Shown here piece after piece: positions 59,237 to 64,000 of a stretch of DNA of 64,000 bases; the stretch's first letter is position 1; each line of letters opens with the position of its first letter. The position numbers and the translations under genes were made by a program. The stretch is from Thauera carbonicopians (GTDB lineage Bacteria; Pseudomonadota; Gammaproteobacteria; Burkholderiales; Rhodocyclaceae). The notes below the pieces were generated by a model. That model did not search any database, was not told the origin of the DNA, and saw only the letters and a list, made by a program, of their open reading frames with translations. The DNA lies in contig NZ_JANUXN010000001.1 of NCBI RefSeq assembly GCF_025699485.1, positions 310,001 to 374,000 of the forward strand, given 5' to 3'.

Positions 59237-60436
59237 ATGTCCCAACACGCCATCCAGCGCATCACCGTCCTGGGGGCGACCGGTTCGATCGGCCAGAGCA
59301 CGCTCGACGTGGTTGCCCGCCACCCGGATAGATTCTCGGTCTTCGCGCTGAGTGCGCACCGCCAGGACGACAAGCTGTTCGAACAGGTGCTGCGCTTTGC
59401 ACCGGAATTCGCCGTGCTGGTCGATACCGATGCCGCCGCACGCCTGCGGACGGCGCTGCGTGCGGCGGGCAGCCGCACCGAAGTGCTGTGCGGCAGCGAG
59501 GCGCTGGCCGAAATCGCTGCCGCGCCCGAAGCCGACATGGTCATGGCGGCGATCGTCGGCGCCGCCGGGCTGCGTCCCGCGCTTGCCGCCGCGCGCGCCG
59601 GCAAGAAGGTGCTGCTGGCCAACAAGGAGGCGCTGGTGCTGTCGGGGCGGCTGTTCATGGATGCGGTGGCCGCGAGCGGTGCCACCCTGCTGCCGATTGA
59701 CAGCGAACACAACGCCGTCTTCCAGGCCTTGCCCGCCGGTTATGCGCGCGACCCGCAGCGCGCCGGCGTGCGCAGGGTGCTGCTGACCGCATCGGGCGGG
59801 CCTTTCCGCGCCAGTCCGCTGGAAACGCTCGCCGGCGTCACGCCGGAGCAGGCCTGTGCCCACCCCAACTGGGTGATGGGCCGCAAGATCTCGGTGGATT
59901 CGGCAACGATGATGAACAAGGGCCTCGAAGTCATCGAGGCGCACTGGCTGTTCGGCGCGTCCGCCGACATCATCGAAGTCGTCGTCCATCGCCAGAGCGT
60001 GATCCATTCGATGGTGGAGTACGTCGACGGTTCGGTGATCGCCCAGCTCGGCAACCCCGACATGCGCACGCCGATCGCCCATGCCATGGCCTGGCCCGAG
60101 CGCATCGATGCCGGCGTGCGTGCGCTCGACCTGTTCGACGTCGCCCGGCTCGATTTCGAGCGCCCGGATCTGGCCCGCTTCCCTTGTCTGGCGCTGGCAT
60201 TCGCGGCACTGCGAGCCGGCGGCGCCGCGCCGGCGATGCTCAATGCGGCCAACGAGGAAGCGGTCGAGGCCTTTCTCGGCCATCGCATCGGCTTTCTCGA
60301 CATCGCCCGCGTCATCGAACCCTGCCTGGAACGTACCGGCGACTTCGCTGTCGATTCGCTGGAGGCCGTGCTGGCCGCCGACGCGCAGGCGAGGGAGCGG
60401 GCACGGCTGGAAATAAACAAGCTGGCGGCAGCCTGA
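59237..60436 (+). CDS. dxr: 1-deoxy-D-xylulose-5-phosphate reductoisomerase
   Basis: A 399-aa MEP-pathway enzyme. The NADPH loop [10 protein letters not shown] (about 13-22), [22 protein letters not shown] and LTASGGPFR are conserved. It makes 2-C-methyl-D-erythritol 4-phosphate, precursor of the isoprenoids used by UppS. The stop TGA (60434-60436) overlaps the rseP ATG by one base. Confidence 0.96.
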   Translation: MSQHAIQRITVLGATGSIGQSTLDVVARHPDRFSVFALSAHRQDDKLFEQVLRFAPEFAVLVDTDAAARLRTALRAAGSRTEVLCGSEALAEIAAAPEADMVMAAIVGAAGLRPALAAARAGKKVLLANKEALVLSGRLFMDAVAASGATLLPIDSEHNAVFQALPAGYARDPQRAGVRRVLLTASGGPFRASPLETLAGVTPEQACAHPNWVMGRKISVDSATMMNKGLEVIEAHWLFGASADIIEVVVHRQSVIHSMVEYVDGSVIAQLGNPDMRTPIAHAMAWPERIDAGVRALDLFDVARLDFERPDLARFPCLALAFAALRAGGAAPAMLNAANEEAVEAFLGHRIGFLDIARVIEPCLERTGDFAVDSLEAVLAADAQARERARLEINKLAAA

Positions 60437-61800
60437 TGAATTTGTTCGACTACCTCGTGCCTTTCGCGCTTGCGCTGGGCCTGCTGATCCTGATCCACGA
60501 GCTGGGCCACTACCTCGTCGCGCGCTGGTGCGGCGTCAAGGTGCTGCGTTTCTCGATCGGTTTCGGCAAGCCGCTGCTGTCGTGCAAGGCCGGTCGTGAC
60601 CGCACCGAATGGGCGCTTGCGGCCTTTCCGCTGGGCGGCTACGTCAAGATGCTCGACGAGCGCGAAGGCCCCGTCGCGCCGGAGGAACTGCACCGGGCTT
60701 TCAACCGCCAGAGCGTCTGGCGCCGCTTCGCGATCGTCGCCGCCGGCCCGCTGGCGAATCTGCTGCTGGCGGTGGCGCTGTACTGGGGCTTGTTCGTCAC
60801 CGGCAGCAACGAGCTGCGGCCGCGCCTGGCCTTGTCGGACACGCCGGCCATCGCCCAGGCGGCCGGCGTGCAGGACGGCGACCTCGTGCTCGCGGTGGAC
60901 GACGAAGCCGTGCGCTCGTGGCAGGACTTGCGCTGGGTCCTGCTGCGCCATGCGCTCGACAGCCGCGAGGTGCTGCTCCATGTGCGTACGCTGGATGACA
61001 GGGAGGCCGTCCGCCGGCTGGATCTCAGAGGCGTGCCGATCGACGACGAACGGCAGGACCTGATCGTTCGCCTCGGCCTGCAGCCCTGGCGCCCGCTGAT
61101 TCCCGCGGTCATCGGGCGGGTCGCCGAGGACGGCGCGGCGGCCCGTGCCGGCATGCGAAGCGGCGACGAAGTCCTGGCGATCGACGACGCGCCGATCGCT
61201 TCCTGGGGCGAACTGGTTGCCAAGGTCAGGGACGCGGCCGGGCAGGATTTGCGTTTCGAAGTGCAACGTGGCGGCGAGCGATTCGTGCTGGACATCGTGC
61301 CGGACGAACTGGTCGAGGGCGGAGCGCGCATCGGACGGATCGGCGTGGGCGTGGCCGAACCGCTGCAGGACGGGCTGTCGATGTTCGCCGAAGTGCGCTA
61401 CGGCATCGGCGAAGGGCTGGTCAAGGCGGTGCGCCAGACCTGGGAAACCAGCGTGCTGAGCCTGAAGATGATCGGCCGCATGTTCACCGGCGAAGTGTCG
61501 TGGAAGAACCTTTCCGGTCCGGTCACGATCGCCGACTATGCGGGCCAGACCGCGCAGCTCGGGCTGGACCACTACCTCAAGTTCGTGGCGCTGATCAGCA
61601 TCAGCCTCGGGGTGCTGAACCTGCTGCCGATCCCGGTGCTTGATGGCGGGCACTTGTTGTACTATACGGTCGAAATCATCAAGGGCGGTCCGATTCCGGA
61701 ACGCGTCATGGAGATCGGTCAGCAGATCGGTCTCGTTCTCCTGGCGATGCTCATGGCCTTCGCCTTCTACAACGACATCAACCGACTCATTTCCGGCTGA
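60436..61800 (+). CDS. rseP: RIP metalloprotease RseP
   Basis: A 454-aa intramembrane zinc protease that cleaves anti-sigma factors such as RseA. HELGH at residues 21-25 in the first transmembrane helix is the active site, two PDZ domains (about 125-290) lie in the periplasm, and the C-terminal NLLPIPVLDGGHL holds the zinc-binding Asp. The dxr overlap and the 8-base gap to bamA indicate one envelope operon. Confidence 0.96.
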   Translation: MNLFDYLVPFALALGLLILIHELGHYLVARWCGVKVLRFSIGFGKPLLSCKAGRDRTEWALAAFPLGGYVKMLDEREGPVAPEELHRAFNRQSVWRRFAIVAAGPLANLLLAVALYWGLFVTGSNELRPRLALSDTPAIAQAAGVQDGDLVLAVDDEAVRSWQDLRWVLLRHALDSREVLLHVRTLDDREAVRRLDLRGVPIDDERQDLIVRLGLQPWRPLIPAVIGRVAEDGAAARAGMRSGDEVLAIDDAPIASWGELVAKVRDAAGQDLRFEVQRGGERFVLDIVPDELVEGGARIGRIGVGVAEPLQDGLSMFAEVRYGIGEGLVKAVRQTWETSVLSLKMIGRMFTGEVSWKNLSGPVTIADYAGQTAQLGLDHYLKFVALISISLGVLNLLPIPVLDGGHLLYYTVEIIKGGPIPERVMEIGQQIGLVLLAMLMAFAFYNDINRLISG

Positions 61801-61808
61801 ACTCCTGC

Positions 61809-64000
61809 ATGAATCGCAAGCTCCTGCCCGGGCTCATCATGGCCCTATTCGCCGCTGCGCCGGCGTTCGCATTCGAACCTTTCGTGGTCAAGGACATCCG
61901 GGTCGAGGGCATCCAGCGTACCGAAGCCGGTACGGTGTTCAACTACCTGCCCGTGCGCGTCGGCGAGCGCTTCGACGAAGCCCAGGCCGCCGAAGCCATC
62001 CGCGCGCTGTTCGCCACCGGCTTCTTCAGCGACGTCCGCATCGAGACCGAAGGCGACGTGATCGTCGTCGCCGTCGATGAGCGCCCGGCGATCGCGCAGA
62101 TCGACTTCGTCGGCGTCAAGGAATTCGACAAGGACGCACTGAAGGCCGGCCTGCGCGAAGTGGGGCTGGCCGAGTCGCGCATCTTCGACCGCTCGCTGCT
62201 CGAGCGTGCCGAACAGGAACTGAAGCGCCAGTACCTGTCGCGCGGCAAGTATTCGGCCCAGGTCACGACCACGGTGACGCCGCTCGAACGCAACCGCGTC
62301 GGCATCAACTTCAATGTCGATGAAGGCGACGTCGCCAAGATCCGCCAGATCAGCATCATCGGTGCCCAGGCCTTCGACGAGGACGACCTGCTCGAGCAGA
62401 TGCAGCTGACCACGCCGGGCTGGCTGACCTGGTACACCAAGAACGACCAGTACTCGCGCCAGAAGCTGTCGGCCGACCTCGAGACCCTGCGCTCCTTCTA
62501 CCTGAACCAGGGCTATCTCGACTTCAACATCGACTCCACCCAGGTGTCGATCACGCCCGACAAGAAGGACATCTACATCACGGTGAACATCACCGAGGGC
62601 GAGCAGTACAAGGTGACCGGCGTGCGCTACACCGGCGACCTCATCATCCCGGAATCCGAGTACCTTGCGCTGACCACGCTGAAGCCGGGCGAGACCTTCT
62701 CGCGCGAACGCCTCACCGAAACGACCAAGGCGATCACCGACCGCCTGGGCAACGAAGGCTACGCCTTCGCCAACGTCAATGCCGCACCCGAGGTTGACAA
62801 GGAGAAGCGCGAAGTCGCGTTCACGATCTTCGTCGATCCGGGCCGCCGCGTGTACGTGCGCCGCATCAACGTCGGCGGCAACACCAAGACGCGCGACGAA
62901 GTGGTTCGCCGCGAGATGCGCCAGATGGAAGGCGGCTGGTACGATGCCGCGGCGATCAACCGCTCGAAGACGCGCATCGACCGGCTCGGCTACTTCGACG
63001 AGGTCAACGTCGAGACGCCGCCGGTACCGGGCACGACCGACCAGGTGGACGTCAACTTCTCGGTCAAGGAGCGGCCGACCGGCAACCTGATGCTGGGGGC
63101 GGGTTTCTCGAGTTCCGAAAGCATCGTGCTGTCGGCCTCGATCTCGCAGCAGAACCTGTTCGGCAGCGGCAACGCGCTGAGCCTGGGCCTCAACACCAGC
63201 AAGTCGAGCCGCACGCTGTCGCTGTCCTTCACCAATCCTTATTACACCGTGGATGGCGTCAGCCTCGGCTGGGACCTGTACCACCGCACCTACGACCCGA
63301 CCGACTACGACACCTTGTCGCCGTACAAGACGGTGTCGACCGGCGCGGGCCTGCGCCTGGGCTGGCCGATCGCCGAAGACGACCAGATCAACTTCGGCCT
63401 GACGGCGGACCACACCAAGATCACCACCTACTCGGACAGTCCGCGCCTGTACAAGGACTTCTGCAAGGATTTCGGCTGCAGCGGCTCCGGGGCGGCCGAG
63501 GGTGTCGGCGAAGTCAGCGTCAGCAGCCTGCTGCTGTCCGTCGGTTGGTCGCGCGACAGCCGCGACAGCTTCATCTACCCGCGCAAGGGCGTCTACCAGC
63601 GCGTGTATGGCGAAATCACCGTGCCGGTGGGCGACCTGCGCTACGGCAAGCTGGGCTACCAGTACCAGCACTGGTTCCCGATCGGGCGCGACTACGCGCT
63701 GATGCTCAATGCCGACCTCGGCTATGCCAAGGGTTTCGGCGGCAAGGATGTGCCTTTCTACAAGAACTACTACGTCGGCGGCATCGGCTCGGTGCGCGGC
63801 TTCGACCAGGGCACGCTGGGGCCGAAGTTCATGGATACCGATGGCGACATCACCTCGACCGGCGGTACCCGCAAGCTGGTGACCAACGCCGAGTTCTTCT
63901 TCCCGATGCCGGGTTCGGGCACCGACCGCTCGTTCCGCATCTCCGCCTTCTTCGATGCCGGCTATGTCTGGGGCGAAGACCCCGATACCGGCAAGGAGCA
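61809..64000 (+). CDS. bamA: Outer-membrane protein assembly factor BamA (partial)
   Basis: The 5' 730 codons of BamA; the window ends before the stop. A signal peptide (about 20 residues, ending APAFA) is followed by five POTRA domains (about 24-420; POTRA1 begins FEPFVVKDIRVEGIQRTEAGTV) and the start of the beta barrel (YYVGGIGSVRGF, the conserved VRGF/Y near the end of the window). BamA inserts outer-membrane proteins. It is the last visible gene of the rpsB-to-bamA run. Confidence 0.96.
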   Translation, partial: MNRKLLPGLIMALFAAAPAFAFEPFVVKDIRVEGIQRTEAGTVFNYLPVRVGERFDEAQAAEAIRALFATGFFSDVRIETEGDVIVVAVDERPAIAQIDFVGVKEFDKDALKAGLREVGLAESRIFDRSLLERAEQELKRQYLSRGKYSAQVTTTVTPLERNRVGINFNVDEGDVAKIRQISIIGAQAFDEDDLLEQMQLTTPGWLTWYTKNDQYSRQKLSADLETLRSFYLNQGYLDFNIDSTQVSITPDKKDIYITVNITEGEQYKVTGVRYTGDLIIPESEYLALTTLKPGETFSRERLTETTKAITDRLGNEGYAFANVNAAPEVDKEKREVAFTIFVDPGRRVYVRRINVGGNTKTRDEVVRREMRQMEGGWYDAAAINRSKTRIDRLGYFDEVNVETPPVPGTTDQVDVNFSVKERPTGNLMLGAGFSSSESIVLSASISQQNLFGSGNALSLGLNTSKSSRTLSLSFTNPYYTVDGVSLGWDLYHRTYDPTDYDTLSPYKTVSTGAGLRLGWPIAEDDQINFGLTADHTKITTYSDSPRLYKDFCKDFGCSGSGAAEGVGEVSVSSLLLSVGWSRDSRDSFIYPRKGVYQRVYGEITVPVGDLRYGKLGYQYQHWFPIGRDYALMLNADLGYAKGFGGKDVPFYKNYYVGGIGSVRGFDQGTLGPKFMDTDGDITSTGGTRKLVTNAEFFFPMPGSGTDRSFRISAFFDAGYVWGEDPDTGKE

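Overview
The window looks like a GC-rich betaproteobacterial chromosome, most likely Rhodocyclales (Zoogloeaceae: Thauera/Azoarcus-like). The basis is gene order and protein character: cysE-iscR-isc operon, dapC-dapD-pilU-dapE-prmB, smc-zipA-ligA, and the rpsB-tsf-pyrH-frr-uppS-cdsA-dxr-rseP-bamA run. This is inference from recognised families; no database search was possible.

Bases 1 to about 19,027 are the right-hand part of an integrated conjugative element whose left end lies outside the window. It carries a ribbon-helix-helix relaxosome-type protein, envelope proteins, two VirD4/TraD-type ATPases (one with an unusual polytopic membrane domain), a secreted L,D-transpeptidase, an ankyrin protein and a MobF-class relaxase-helicase. 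The accessory end (15.4-18.7 kb) is rich in nuclease-like proteins: GIY-YIG, DUF5710-HNH, a CoiA/PD-(D/E)XK-like protein and a divergent HEPN protein. No mating-pair ATPase or integrase is visible, so these are either absent or to the left. Four element transcription units start with an identical promoter box, ACTTGCCA-N5-GACAA, followed by a -10-like hexamer at a fixed distance; a fifth, weaker copy precedes the relaxase gene.

The element ends inside the first codons of a chromosomal mutS gene. On the minus strand, 19,093 down to about 19,028 encodes a typical MutS start (..AAHTPMMKQY), which then runs into element sequence and a stop. The host mismatch-repair gene therefore appears interrupted. 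This is the most interesting observation in the window.

Bases 19.2-30.6 kb: map and pgi (minus strand, overlapping), pgsA, tRNA-Gly and tRNA-Cys, cysE, then the iron-sulfur cluster operon iscR - cysteine desulfurase paralogue - iscS - iscU - iscA - hscB - hscA - fdx - iscX behind two IscR-type operators.

Bases 30.6-36.5 kb (minus strand) form a compact unit: dapC, dapD, pilU, dapE, prmB and a CheY-like response regulator, covering lysine/peptidoglycan precursor synthesis plus pilus retraction and release-factor methylation. Bases 36.8-44.5 kb (plus): smc, zipA, ligA, galU. A P-type cation ATPase and typA follow on the minus strand, then a methylthioinosine phosphorylase-like gene and a UPF0114 membrane protein (plus), glnD and a second map (minus).

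From 54.4 kb to the right edge is the conserved translation / nucleotide / envelope run rpsB, tsf, pyrH, frr, uppS, cdsA, dxr, rseP and bamA, with bamA cut by the window end.
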